DNA of 5,958 nt, from positions 1 to 5,958 of the forward strand of contig CABUTY010000097.1 in NCBI GenBank assembly GCA_902494595.1. The letters run 5' to 3'. This DNA comes from an uncultured Porphyromonadaceae bacterium (GTDB lineage Bacteria > Bacteroidota > Bacteroidia > Bacteroidales > Muribaculaceae). The translations under genes were made by a program, and so were the position numbers. The notes beneath the pieces were generated by a model that made no database searches, was not told the origin of the DNA, and worked only from the letters and a program-made list of their open reading frames with translations. This document shows positions 1-5,353 of this stretch, in pieces; the stretch's first letter is position 1; each line of letters starts with the position of its first letter.

Positions 1-118
1 CCTCAACAATAATTCCTGAGAGCGCTAAATACGCCGGCGTAACGACATGCTCCAATATTCGCTTAATTGGGTAATATGTGTTATTTTTGCGTCAGATAAA
101 CCGCAATACCAATATCCT

Positions 119-208
119 ATTTCGAAAAATGGGTTGCCCTTAGAGACCATCGCCAAGATTGCCGAAATGACGGTAGATAAAATCAAGCATCTCATTCAGA
201 ATTCGTGA
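119..208 (+). pseudogene. C-terminal remnant of an Rpn-type (PD-(D/E)XK) recombination-promoting nuclease/putative transposase
   Basis: The frame ending at the TGA at 206-208 encodes GLPLETIAKI (from 131) and, after a short gap, VDKIKHLIQNS. This pattern, a short helix then a DNA-sensor-like helix, is what I know as the extreme C-terminus of Rpn family nucleases of Bacteroidales, which usually end in 'GLPIEEIAKITGLSIEEIKKL'-like sequence. The frame stays open back to 29, but residues before about 119 do not look like the Lys/Glu-rich linker that normally precedes this tail, and no start codon with family-like sequence is visible. The nuclease core is absent from the window. I read it as the stranded tail of a decayed or deleted gene. 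The family call rests on only about 27 residues, so it is moderate. Confidence 0.5.
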
Positions 209-280
209 ATACTTTAGAGTAGTCTATATTGATATGTCTCGTAGCCCTTTGCTGAAAATCTTCAAGCCAGGAAGTACATT

Positions 281-448
281 TTATCGGACAGCTATAATTT
301 GATATGAATGTTTTCCCTCGATGAAGGCATTACATTCAAGAGCGTCAAGGGCGCTGTAATACTCATCACCGCTGATTTTGTCCACCATGTCGCAAGCTAT
401 GCGTCCGTCGATTGACTGCATCATGTGGCAGATGATATATGGTTTCAT
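281..448 (-). pseudogene. Truncated RibD C-terminal/dihydrofolate-reductase-like protein (N-terminal stub, 55 codons)
   Basis: From the ATG at 448 the minus strand reads MKPYIICHMMQSIDGRI, followed by a segment containing SGDEYYSALDALECNAF, then stops at TAA 283-281. The opening 'xKPYxICHMMxSxDGRI' is characteristic of RibD-C-terminal-domain reductases (dihydrofolate-reductase fold), whose first strand and Asp-Gly turn bind NADPH; the full protein is normally about 220-250 residues. Only about the first 45 residues match, so the catalytic fold cannot form. After the stop the same frame continues (280-227) with a short peptide-like tail, LPGLKIFSKGLRDISI, that I cannot assign. The stub starts 15 nt downstream of the acetyltransferase stop, so it was probably a third gene of the AraC-acetyltransferase operon before truncation. 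Family recognition is good; the stub is very unlikely to be functional. Confidence 0.72.
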
Positions 449-463
449 AATTTGATGTCGTTT

Positions 464-1027
464 TTAGATTTTCTTGATGAATTTTGCGGGAACGCCACCG
501 ACGACAGTACGCGGCTCCACATCTTTTGTCACTACAGCCCCGGCCGCAACTATCGCGCCGTCGCCTATCGTCACACCCTGAGTAATGGTTACATTAGCCC
601 CAATCCATACGTTCTTACCTATATGTATTGGTTTGAATGTCATTGAACCGCGTTTTGCCGGGTCGGTGTCGTGATTTATTGTAGCCATGACGCAATTGTG
701 CCCTATCAGAGAACCGTTGCCTATAAAAATTCCTCCCTGGTCCTGAAATTTGCAGCCCATGTTGATAAACACATTCTTTCCGATATGAAGATTCTTTCCA
801 TAATCGGTATATATGGGAGGGAAAAGACCTACCGAGGGGTCAGTTTCTGAACCAGTGAGTTCCGACAATAATATTTTCAACTCCTCCGGTGTGTTATAAC
901 GACCGTTGATTTCCATTGTGATGCGTATGGCATCCTGTGCGGCACGGTGCATGAATCTGTGCATCTCAGAGTCGTTTTCTACCATCCCGTGCTCCGCTAT
1001 GTAAGCGTTATATTCTTGAAATGTCAT
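464..1027 (-). CDS. Hexapeptide-repeat sugar O-acetyltransferase (maltose/galactoside acetyltransferase type)
   Basis: This 187-residue protein is a left-handed beta-helix acetyltransferase that should transfer acetyl from acetyl-CoA to a sugar hydroxyl in the cytosol, as a trimer. An N-terminal Mac/MAT helical domain (about residues 4-58, with [17 protein letters not shown]) is followed by hexapeptide turns at IGKNVF (82), IGNGSL (102), IGKNVW (136), IGANVT (142) and IGDGAI (154), and by the C-terminal signature [11 protein letters not shown]. The likely catalytic base is His119 in the loop 'INHDTDP', equivalent to the His-Pro-Leu/Asp-x-Asp loop of MAT/GAT enzymes. Length is normal for the family (about 185-205). 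The ATG at 1027 lies 6 nt after the AraC stop, so the two are cotranscribed and probably coupled. The true acceptor is unknown: 'maltose acetyltransferase' is a family name, and the operon gives no sugar-specific partner. The gene looks intact. Confidence 0.9.
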   Translation of the reverse strand: MTFQEYNAYIAEHGMVENDSEMHRFMHRAAQDAIRITMEINGRYNTPEELKILLSELTGSETDPSVGLFPPIYTDYGKNLHIGKNVFINMGCKFQDQGGIFIGNGSLIGHNCVMATINHDTDPAKRGSMTFKPIHIGKNVWIGANVTITQGVTIGDGAIVAAGAVVTKDVEPRTVVGGVPAKFIKKI

Positions 1028-1033
1028 ATCTTT

Positions 1034-1948
1034 TCAATTATTGGAATAGAATTCGTTTCTGAATGTACTCGGGCTCTTGCCCGTAACCCGCTTAAAGAGC
1101 CGTGTGAAATGCTGCGGATACTGGAACCCGAGATCGTAGGCTATGACACTTATGTCATGGTCTGTGGCGGCGAGACGGCGTTTTGCTTCGGCTATGAGCC
1201 TCAATGCTATGATTTCCTGTGGAGTGCTTCCGGTTTCCCGTTTTATAAGATCACCGAAATATCCGGGTGAAAGATTAGCTTTCTCCGCAAAATACGACAC
1301 CTTTGGAATCTCTGTCAGCACTTTCCCCTCGGAATATATCTCAGCCAACTCCTTTTCAAAATTGGCCACCACAGATGAGTTGACACAATGACGGGTTATA
1401 AACTGCCGGTCATAGAACCTGTTGAGATATTCAAGCAGGACCTGTATGTTCGCTGATATGAGGGCTGCGGAATGCGTGTCGACAGGATGTTCAACCTCCT
1501 CCCTGATTTTGTCGAGACAGTCGGTAAATATTGCCCTCTCTTTCTCCGACAGATGCAAAGCCTCTTTCTGAGAATAGCGGAAATAGCCGAACTTGCTGAT
1601 TTTTGAGCCAAGCGGTGTACCGTATATCAGGTCTGGATGAAACATCAGTCCGATTACATCAGGAGCAAGCGGCTCTCCGGTGCTGTCGACATCAATCACC
1701 TGTCCCGGTGAAAAGCATACCACTGAGCCTTCCTGATAATCGTAATATTCTCTTCCATATTTCAAAGAACAGTTTACTCCATTCTTTAGATACAGGGCAT
1801 ATACGCCGTAGTCCATCCTGAGCCTGTCAAAGCGTTTTGTCGCTTTCTTCAGGTCAATGACCGTCACCAACGGATGATATGTCGTAAGCCCGTATATGCG
1901 ATTATAGGCGTCAATGGAGTCTAATCTAATGGTTTCTATATCTTTCAT
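1034..1948 (-). CDS. AraC/XylS-family transcriptional regulator
   Basis: A 304-residue DNA-binding regulator. Residues about 20-110 form a cupin-like AraC sensing domain (YDYQEGSVVCFSPGQVIDVD near 70-88 is the usual Bacteroidetes version), residues 130-185 a helical linker (HLSEKERAIFTDCLDKI, then ANIQVLLEYLNRFYDRQF), and residues about 213-300 the double helix-turn-helix. The first HTH includes VSYFAEKANLSPGYFGDLIK (217-236), the second ISVIAYDLGFQYPQHFTRLF (266-285), with the conserved A-Y-D-L-G-F and F-x-R-x-F-K-x-x-x-G-x-x-P signatures. The start at 1948 gives the normal family N-terminus (TIRLDSIDAYNRIYGL). It is divergent from the CMD/cupin-hydrolase operon across 356 nt, the classical position for a regulator of that operon and of itself, and is followed 6 nt later by the acetyltransferase. 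The inducer is unknown; control of both flanking units is inferred from position. Confidence 0.93.
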   Translation of the reverse strand: MKDIETIRLDSIDAYNRIYGLTTYHPLVTVIDLKKATKRFDRLRMDYGVYALYLKNGVNCSLKYGREYYDYQEGSVVCFSPGQVIDVDSTGEPLAPDVIGLMFHPDLIYGTPLGSKISKFGYFRYSQKEALHLSEKERAIFTDCLDKIREEVEHPVDTHSAALISANIQVLLEYLNRFYDRQFITRHCVNSSVVANFEKELAEIYSEGKVLTEIPKVSYFAEKANLSPGYFGDLIKRETGSTPQEIIALRLIAEAKRRLAATDHDISVIAYDLGFQYPQHFTRLFKRVTGKSPSTFRNEFYSNN

Positions 1949-1952
1949 GCCG

Positions 1953-1960
1953 CAAATTTA
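1953..1960 (-). promoter_or_regulatory. Candidate -7 element (TAAATTTG) for the araC operon
   Basis: Read on the minus strand, 1960-1953 is TAAATTTG, an exact fit to the Bacteroidetes -7 consensus TAnnTTTG. It lies only 4 nt before the AraC start codon (1948-1946), so transcription would begin at or next to the ATG, giving a leaderless or nearly leaderless mRNA. No TTTG -33 element is present at the expected 18-21 nt upstream, which would fit a promoter needing an activator but also fits chance. Confidence 0.35.
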
Positions 1961-2046
1961 ATCATAAAAGCCCTGATTCTAATGGTCATCTTGAATAATG
2001 GTAGGCTTTGCCATAATAGGGGTAAGCACGACAACCTGACTATATG

Positions 2047-2054
2047 TAATTTTG
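2047..2054 (+). promoter_or_regulatory. Candidate -7 element (TAATTTTG) upstream of the CMD/cupin operon
   Basis: TAATTTTG fits the Bacteroidetes -7 consensus TAnnTTTG and is followed by CA, as is common at such promoters. A proper TTTG -33 box is missing: the nearest, at 2007-2010, is 36 nt away rather than about 19. If used, the CMD/cupin gene at 2305 would have a 5' leader of roughly 245 nt, which is long, or a closer promoter exists that I cannot see clearly. Confidence 0.3.
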
Positions 2055-2080
2055 CACTGAAGTTGTTTCGACTAATTTTT

Positions 2081-2317
2081 ATGGTAAGATTTATTAATAT
2101 TATGGAGCAGATCTGGCCGGTTTATGGTGGAGCAACCTCTCGGTTGGTCCCGATGCGAGAGGAGAAATACGCCCAAAAGATTGATAAAGGTTGCCATAAA
2201 GTCAACAACTTTTTATATTGTTTATGTTACGTAAATAAGTTTAGACAACTTCATTATTTTAATCCAAATCCTCACAATCTGACAACAGACTTTAACCCTT
2301 ACATATGTACCGTATAA
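2081..2317 (+). other. Weak 78-codon open frame overlapping the CMD/cupin start (possible leader ORF)
   Basis: An ATG at 2081 lies 26 nt after the TAATTTTG element and opens a 78-codon frame ending at TAA 2315-2317, overlapping the first 13 nt of the CMD/cupin gene in another frame. The first part (EEKYAQKIDKG and surroundings) has mixed protein-like composition, but the second half is the kind of Asn/Tyr/Cys-rich sequence produced by AT-rich noncoding DNA. I recognise no family. It may be a leader ORF, the remnant of a displaced gene, or chance; chance is the most likely. Confidence 0.15.
2136..2162. repeat. 7-bp inverted repeat in the divergent intergenic region
   Basis: CCTCTCG (2136-2142) and CGAGAGG (2156-2162) are perfect reverse complements separated by 13 nt. 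This could be an operator half-site pair or a hairpin in the leader of the + strand operon. No T-tract follows, so it is not an intrinsic terminator. A 7-bp match at this distance is suggestive but not strong. Confidence 0.3.
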
Positions 2318-3129
2318 TAATAGCAATCCTTTTTAGTATAGTAACATTCATACCTATTATGGCACAACAGAAAATAGTTCAGACGGCAGGACGCCAACAA
2401 CTCGGCGACTTCGCCCCGGAGTTTGCGCATCTCAATGACGACGTCCTCTTCGGGGAGGTATGGAGCCGTAATGATCTCCTTTCGCTGCGCGACCGCAGCC
2501 TCGTGACAATCACTTCGCTCATTTCGCAAGGCATCACCGACAATTCACTGAAATATCATCTCTCGACAGCGAAACAGAACGGCATAAGCCGAACAGAGAT
2601 TGCCGAAATCATTACCCACATTGCTTTCTACGCCGGTTGGCCCAAGGCGTGGGCTGCCTTTAACCTCGCCAAAGAGGTATGGAACGACGAAATCAAGGGC
2701 GACGATGCAAAAGCCGCCTTCGCCCGCACTATGATATTCCCCATTGGCGAGCCGAACACCTCATACGCCAGATATTTCACCGGCAACAGCTATCTTGCAC
2801 CTGTATCCACCGATCAGATTCCATTTTTCAATGTTACTTTTGAGCCGGGCTGCCGCAACAACTGGCACATACACAAGGCTGAGAAAGGGGGAGGCCAAAT
2901 GCTGGTAGGCGTGGCCGGACGTGGCTGGTATCAGGAAGAGGGTAAACAGGCAACCGAGGTTCTCCCCGGTACTGTAATTCATATCCCTGCCAACGTCAAG
3001 CATTGGCACGGAGCTGCCGGAGATTCATGGTTTGCCCACCTTGCATTTGAAGTTCCCGGTGAAAAGACAGAAAACGTCTGGCTCGAACCGGTAAGCGATG
3101 AAGAATACAGTAAACTCGAATCAAAATGA
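2305..3129 (+). CDS. Exported carboxymuconolactone decarboxylase-cupin fusion protein
   Basis: A 274-residue two-domain protein. Residues 1-20 (hydrophobic IIIAILFSIVTFIPIMA, cleavage likely after Ala20 before QQK) form a signal peptide, so it should act in the periplasm or envelope. Residues about 33-128 are a CMD/AhpD-like helical domain: LSLRDRSLVTITSLISQG (59-76), His85 in LKYHLSTAKQNGIS, then EIAEIITHIAFYAGWPKAW. The CxxC redox pair of AhpD is absent, so peroxidase chemistry by that route is unlikely. Residues about 170-250 are a cupin, with metal-ligand candidates His188 and His190 (NNWHIH), Gln198, and His233/His235 (VKHWHG). This CMD-cupin layout is common in Bacteroidetes, but the reaction is not established; decarboxylase is a family name. 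Its stop overlaps the hydrolase start (ATGA), implying translational coupling, and it is divergent from araC. The start gives a textbook signal peptide. Confidence 0.9.
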   Translation: MYRIIIAILFSIVTFIPIMAQQKIVQTAGRQQLGDFAPEFAHLNDDVLFGEVWSRNDLLSLRDRSLVTITSLISQGITDNSLKYHLSTAKQNGISRTEIAEIITHIAFYAGWPKAWAAFNLAKEVWNDEIKGDDAKAAFARTMIFPIGEPNTSYARYFTGNSYLAPVSTDQIPFFNVTFEPGCRNNWHIHKAEKGGGQMLVGVAGRGWYQEEGKQATEVLPGTVIHIPANVKHWHGAAGDSWFAHLAFEVPGEKTENVWLEPVSDEEYSKLESK

Positions 3130-4214
3130 ACAGACAGATATATACCTTGGTGATGATTGGTGCAATAATCATCAACTCATACGCTCAAAACAATAATGCC
3201 CCAAATATGAACAATCCAAACACCGACAAGTCCATTGCTCCCGTTGAGCAACTGCAACTGACGCAGCACTGGGACAAGACATTCCCCAAAAGCGAAAAAG
3301 TCGGCCACCATAAGGTGACATTTGTCAACCGCTATGGCGTGACTCTTGCCGCAGACATGTATAAACCTAAAAATGCCGAAGGAAAACTGCCGGCAATCTC
3401 CATAAGCGGCCCTTTCGGAGCTGTCAAAGAGCAGTCGAGCGGTCTGTATGCCCAACAGCTTGCAGAGCGCGGATTTCTGACCATAGCCTTCGACCCCTCT
3501 TTTACCGGTGAGAGCGGAGGTATGCCTCGCCGCGTAGCCTCACCCGACATCAACACCGAGGACTTTTCGGCTGCCGTTGATTTCCTTTCGGTTCAGCCTG
3601 ATGTGGATGCCGACCGCATAGGCATACTCGGCATCTGCGGTTTCGGAGGTTTCGCCATCAGTGCCGCAGCCAACGACACAAGAATAAAAGCCACGGTAGC
3701 CTCGACGATGTACGACATGTGCCGCGTGACTGCCAACGGATACAATGATTCCGACGACAATGCCGATGCCCGGTACAAAGCAAAAGAAGCCATGAACGCC
3801 CAACGGACGGAAGATTACCGCACAGGCTCTTATCGGCGCGCGGGCGGCGTGGTGGATCCGCTCCCGGATGATGCTCCGCAGTTCGTAAAGGAATACTATG
3901 CCTATTACAAGACTCCGCGAGGCTATCATGTGCGCTCCGGCAACTCCACAGACGGGTGGAATGTTTCTTCCGCACTGCCGTTCATCAATTTCACGCTGCT
4001 TGACCGTGCCGGAGAGATACGCAACGCAGTGATGGTGGTTCATGGCGAAAAAGCCCACTCCCGATATTTCGGCGAAGACGCTTTCAAGAAGCTTCACGGT
4101 GACAACAAGCAACTTCTGATTGTTGCCGACGCCAACCACTGTGACCTTTATGATAATCTTGAAAAGATACCGTTTGCTGAAATAGCCGCCTTCTTCGGTA
4201 ATTATATGAAATGA
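3126..4214 (+). CDS. Exported alpha/beta hydrolase with Cys nucleophile (YcjY/dienelactone-hydrolase-like)
   Basis: A 362-residue alpha/beta hydrolase. Residues 1-20 (n-region MNRQ, hydrophobic YTLVMIGAIIINSYA, then QNNN) look like a signal peptide, followed by an Asn-rich linker to about 35. The fold starts with VTLAADMYKPKN and ISISGPFGAVKEQ (oxyanion region, about 91-102), then GFLTIAFDPSFTGESGG. The nucleophile elbow is LGICGFGGFA with Cys171 where most esterases have Ser; the acid is probably Glu308 in VHGEKAHSRYF and the base His338 in ANHCDLYD. A Cys-Glu/Asp-His triad is shared with dienelactone hydrolase and is usual in this YcjY-like family. STMYDMCRVTANGYNDSD (193-210) is another family-typical stretch, leading into a lid region. 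Likely substrates are esters or lactones, not known more closely. It overlaps the CMD-cupin gene by 4 nt and ends 80 nt before a palindromic terminator. The gene looks complete. Confidence 0.9.
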   Translation: MNRQIYTLVMIGAIIINSYAQNNNAPNMNNPNTDKSIAPVEQLQLTQHWDKTFPKSEKVGHHKVTFVNRYGVTLAADMYKPKNAEGKLPAISISGPFGAVKEQSSGLYAQQLAERGFLTIAFDPSFTGESGGMPRRVASPDINTEDFSAAVDFLSVQPDVDADRIGILGICGFGGFAISAAANDTRIKATVASTMYDMCRVTANGYNDSDDNADARYKAKEAMNAQRTEDYRTGSYRRAGGVVDPLPDDAPQFVKEYYAYYKTPRGYHVRSGNSTDGWNVSSALPFINFTLLDRAGEIRNAVMVVHGEKAHSRYFGEDAFKKLHGDNKQLLIVADANHCDLYDNLEKIPFAEIAAFFGNYMK

Positions 4215-4294
4215 TGACAAATTGAATAGTCTTCATTTACATACATCCAATACCATAAACTAATGTTTCACTATCCCAAAGGACATCTAATCGA

Positions 4295-4324
4295 CAAGAA
4301 AGGCAGGAATTCCTGCCTTTCTTG
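4295..4324. terminator. Perfect 30-bp palindrome, probable bidirectional intrinsic terminator
   Basis: The arms 4295-4309 and 4310-4324 are exact reverse complements with 15 bp and no mismatch; the centre is GAATTC. As RNA the core would be GGCAGG-AATT-CCTGCC, preceded by AAGAAA and followed by TTTCTTG, the A-tract/stem/T-tract form of a two-way intrinsic terminator. It stands 80 nt after the hydrolase stop and 17 nt before the response-regulator relic, so it should end the CMD-cupin-hydrolase transcript. The T-tract is interrupted by one C, so efficiency is uncertain. Confidence 0.7.
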
Positions 4325-4341
4325 CTAAATCAAAGAATAAA

Positions 4342-4562
4342 ATGAACAAAGTAATCATTGTTGATGCCTCCGAATCCGACTGCCGGCTTATGTAGTGCCT
4401 GTTAAACTGGCTCTCAGAAACGAGACGGTAGAGAAGCAGCAGATAATGACGTCTCTTGAAAAAACGGACAACAATATCACACAGGCTGCCCGTCTGTTGG
4501 GCGTAAGCCGCACAACCTTGCCCTGCAAGTTGCGGTACTACGGATTGAGAAAGAGCAACTGA
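4342..4562 (+). pseudogene. Internally deleted sigma-54-dependent (NtrC-like) response regulator: receiver start joined to Fis-type HTH
   Basis: ATG at 4342 opens MNKVIIVDASESDCRLM and hits TAG at 4393-4395. The peptide is the first strand and acidic loop of a receiver domain (VIIVDASESD). From 4398, in a different frame, the strand encodes PVKLALRNETVEKQQIMTSL, then ITQAARLLGVSRTTL and YYGLRKSN, ending at TGA 4560-4562: a typical Fis-family C-terminal HTH of NtrC-type activators. An intact protein would have about 350-400 more residues between these (rest of receiver plus AAA+ sigma-54-interacting domain). The join falls near 4381-4395, within CCGGCTTATG, and leaves the halves out of frame, so no working regulator is made. 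TLPCKL, where the family usually has a TLxRKL-like sequence, suggests further decay. It is tail to tail with ogt, 9 nt apart. Confidence 0.8.
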
Positions 4563-4571
4563 CATACTCCA

Positions 4572-5135
4572 TCAACGCACCGTAAGAGCGCGTCTCGTAA
4601 CACTTACTGAGTCGTTTCCCTCTTCAAAATTTCCCTTCAGTTTTGTTTCAAGGCTGAGGAGCAAGCGTTTGGCTGGCAGGCCGCCGGCATAGCCGGTCAG
4701 GGAACCGTCGGCACCGACAACCCTGTGGCATGGTACAAGAATCGACATGGGATTGGCACCCACGGCGTTGGCAACGGCACGGACAGATTCCGGCCTACCT
4801 ATTTCTGAGGCAAGGGCGCCATAGCTCCTGAGCTCTCCGTAGCTTATCCCCAAAAGTGATTTCCAGACAGTTTTCTGAAATTCCGTGCCCACAAACAGCA
4901 GCGGCAAGTCAAACTGTGTCCGCTCCCTGCTGAAATATTCATCGAGCCGGGAGATTGCCATTTCAATAAGAGGAGTACTCCCGGTTGTCACACCAGCCTT
5001 GAGAATCTTCCTCAACCGGCGCATGACAGCCTCGTGGCGCCTTTCTCCGGCCCAGTCGCACATGCAGATGTATCCGCCGTAATCCCCCAGCACGAGTGTG
5101 CCGCATGGCGCGATGTATTGCTTTATTGTCAACAT
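4572..5135 (-). CDS. ogt: Methylated-DNA--[protein]-cysteine S-methyltransferase (O6-methylguanine-DNA methyltransferase)
   Basis: A 187-residue suicide DNA-repair protein that takes the alkyl group from O6-alkylguanine (and O4-alkylthymine) onto its own cysteine, in the cytosol. Residues about 1-80 form the variable N-terminal domain (the start at 5135 is the first good ATG), and 83-165 the catalytic domain: TEFQKTVWKSLLGISYGE, the Arg finger in VRAVANAVGANP (Arg119), and the active site LVPCHRVVG with Cys136. Positions equivalent to human MGMT Tyr114, Arg128, Asn137, Cys145, His146 and Glu172 are present as Tyr105, Arg119, Asn128, Cys136, His137 and Glu163. After Glu163 there are 24 more residues, ending in a charged tail slightly longer than usual, next to the response-regulator relic. 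No AraC/Ada domain is fused, so it is the Ogt type rather than Ada. Upstream lie a short inverted repeat and a tandem 16-bp repeat that might regulate it. Confidence 0.95.
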   Translation of the reverse strand: MLTIKQYIAPCGTLVLGDYGGYICMCDWAGERRHEAVMRRLRKILKAGVTTGSTPLIEMAISRLDEYFSRERTQFDLPLLFVGTEFQKTVWKSLLGISYGELRSYGALASEIGRPESVRAVANAVGANPMSILVPCHRVVGADGSLTGYAGGLPAKRLLLSLETKLKGNFEEGNDSVSVTRRALTVR

Positions 5136-5140
5136 AAGTA

Positions 5141-5158
5141 GCGTTTATTATCAAACGC
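5141..5158. repeat. Short inverted repeat just upstream of ogt
   Basis: GCGTTT (5141-5146) and AAACGC (5153-5158) are reverse complements with a 6-nt spacer, beginning 5 nt before the ogt start codon. In the ogt transcript it could fold over the leader, or in DNA serve as an operator. Six base pairs is short, so chance remains possible. Confidence 0.3.
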
Positions 5159-5201
5159 AAATCAGCCGAAACAATTTATTTTCCTGTTGAAGTTGTTCCA
5201 C

Positions 5202-5233
5202 CGCGACATAATCAGAACGCGACATAATCATAA
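5202..5233. repeat. Two tandem 16-bp direct repeats upstream of ogt
   Basis: The units at 5202-5217 and 5218-5233 are head to tail and match at 15 of 16 positions, sharing CGCGACATAATCA exactly and differing only by G/T at the 14th base. They lie 67-98 nt upstream of the ogt start, a usual place for an activator or repressor site. The 16-nt period is not a multiple of three, which argues against coding origin. It may equally be a recent slippage duplication. Confidence 0.75.
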
Positions 5234-5321
5234 TTTGCCTTCCGCTTTTAATATCTTTTCCATCCACGTCTGAAGAGCATATGGTTATAGTATGGAAACA
5301 AAATAAATGTGCATTCGACCC

Positions 5322-5353
5322 TGTATGGACACACGGCTCGTGGCGTCCATACA
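5322..5353. repeat. 32-nt hairpin with 9-bp outer stem and 4-bp inner stem
   Basis: TGTATGGAC (5322-5330) pairs perfectly with GTCCATACA (5345-5353). Inside, CACG (5332-5335) pairs with CGTG (5339-5342) around a GCT loop, with A5331 unpaired on one side and G5343-C5344 on the other. Thirteen pairs in 32 nt is well beyond background for a 473-nt gap. No T-tract follows on either strand, so it does not look like an intrinsic terminator; a structured RNA or protein-binding site is possible. Confidence 0.55.

Larger units (their letters stand above)
1949..2304. other. Divergent intergenic control region between araC and the CMD/cupin operon
   Basis: This 356-nt stretch is AT-rich and probably holds the promoters for both directions plus AraC operators. 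Visible in it are a -7-like element for araC (1953-1960), a -7-like element on the + strand (2047-2054), a 7-bp inverted repeat (2136-2162) and a weak overlapping small frame (2081-2317). TTGCCATAA occurs twice (2008-2016 and 2191-2199), but 9 bp is short enough to repeat by chance here. No RNA gene or riboswitch was recognised. Confidence 0.5.

Noticed and set aside
2..91. Minus-strand open stretch of about 30 codons running off the left edge (contains ILEHVVTPAYLALSG)
   Set aside because: It looks somewhat protein-like but has no recognisable family, a stop (TGA) at 94-92 just before it and no ATG, so it cannot be supported as a gene from this window.
464..1270. Plus-strand open frames (425-646, 947-1270) opposite the acetyltransferase and araC
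   Set aside because: Both lie antisense to well-supported conserved proteins and have no family-like sequence.
2136..2162. Inverted repeat considered as a riboswitch or tRNA fragment
   Set aside because: No conserved riboswitch core or cloverleaf arms (D-loop, TPsiC arm) could be built around it; only a simple stem remains.
2008..2199. TTGCCATAA occurring twice (2008-2016, 2191-2199) as possible AraC operators
   Set aside because: A 9-bp word repeating once in about 350 nt of AT-rich DNA is not far from chance, and the 183-bp spacing is unlike the adjacent direct repeats usual for AraC proteins.
3540..4220. 226-codon minus-strand open frame opposite the hydrolase
   Set aside because: It is antisense to the conserved part of the alpha/beta hydrolase, including the nucleophile elbow and catalytic His; its Val/Ile/Gly/His-rich sequence is typical of an antisense frame.
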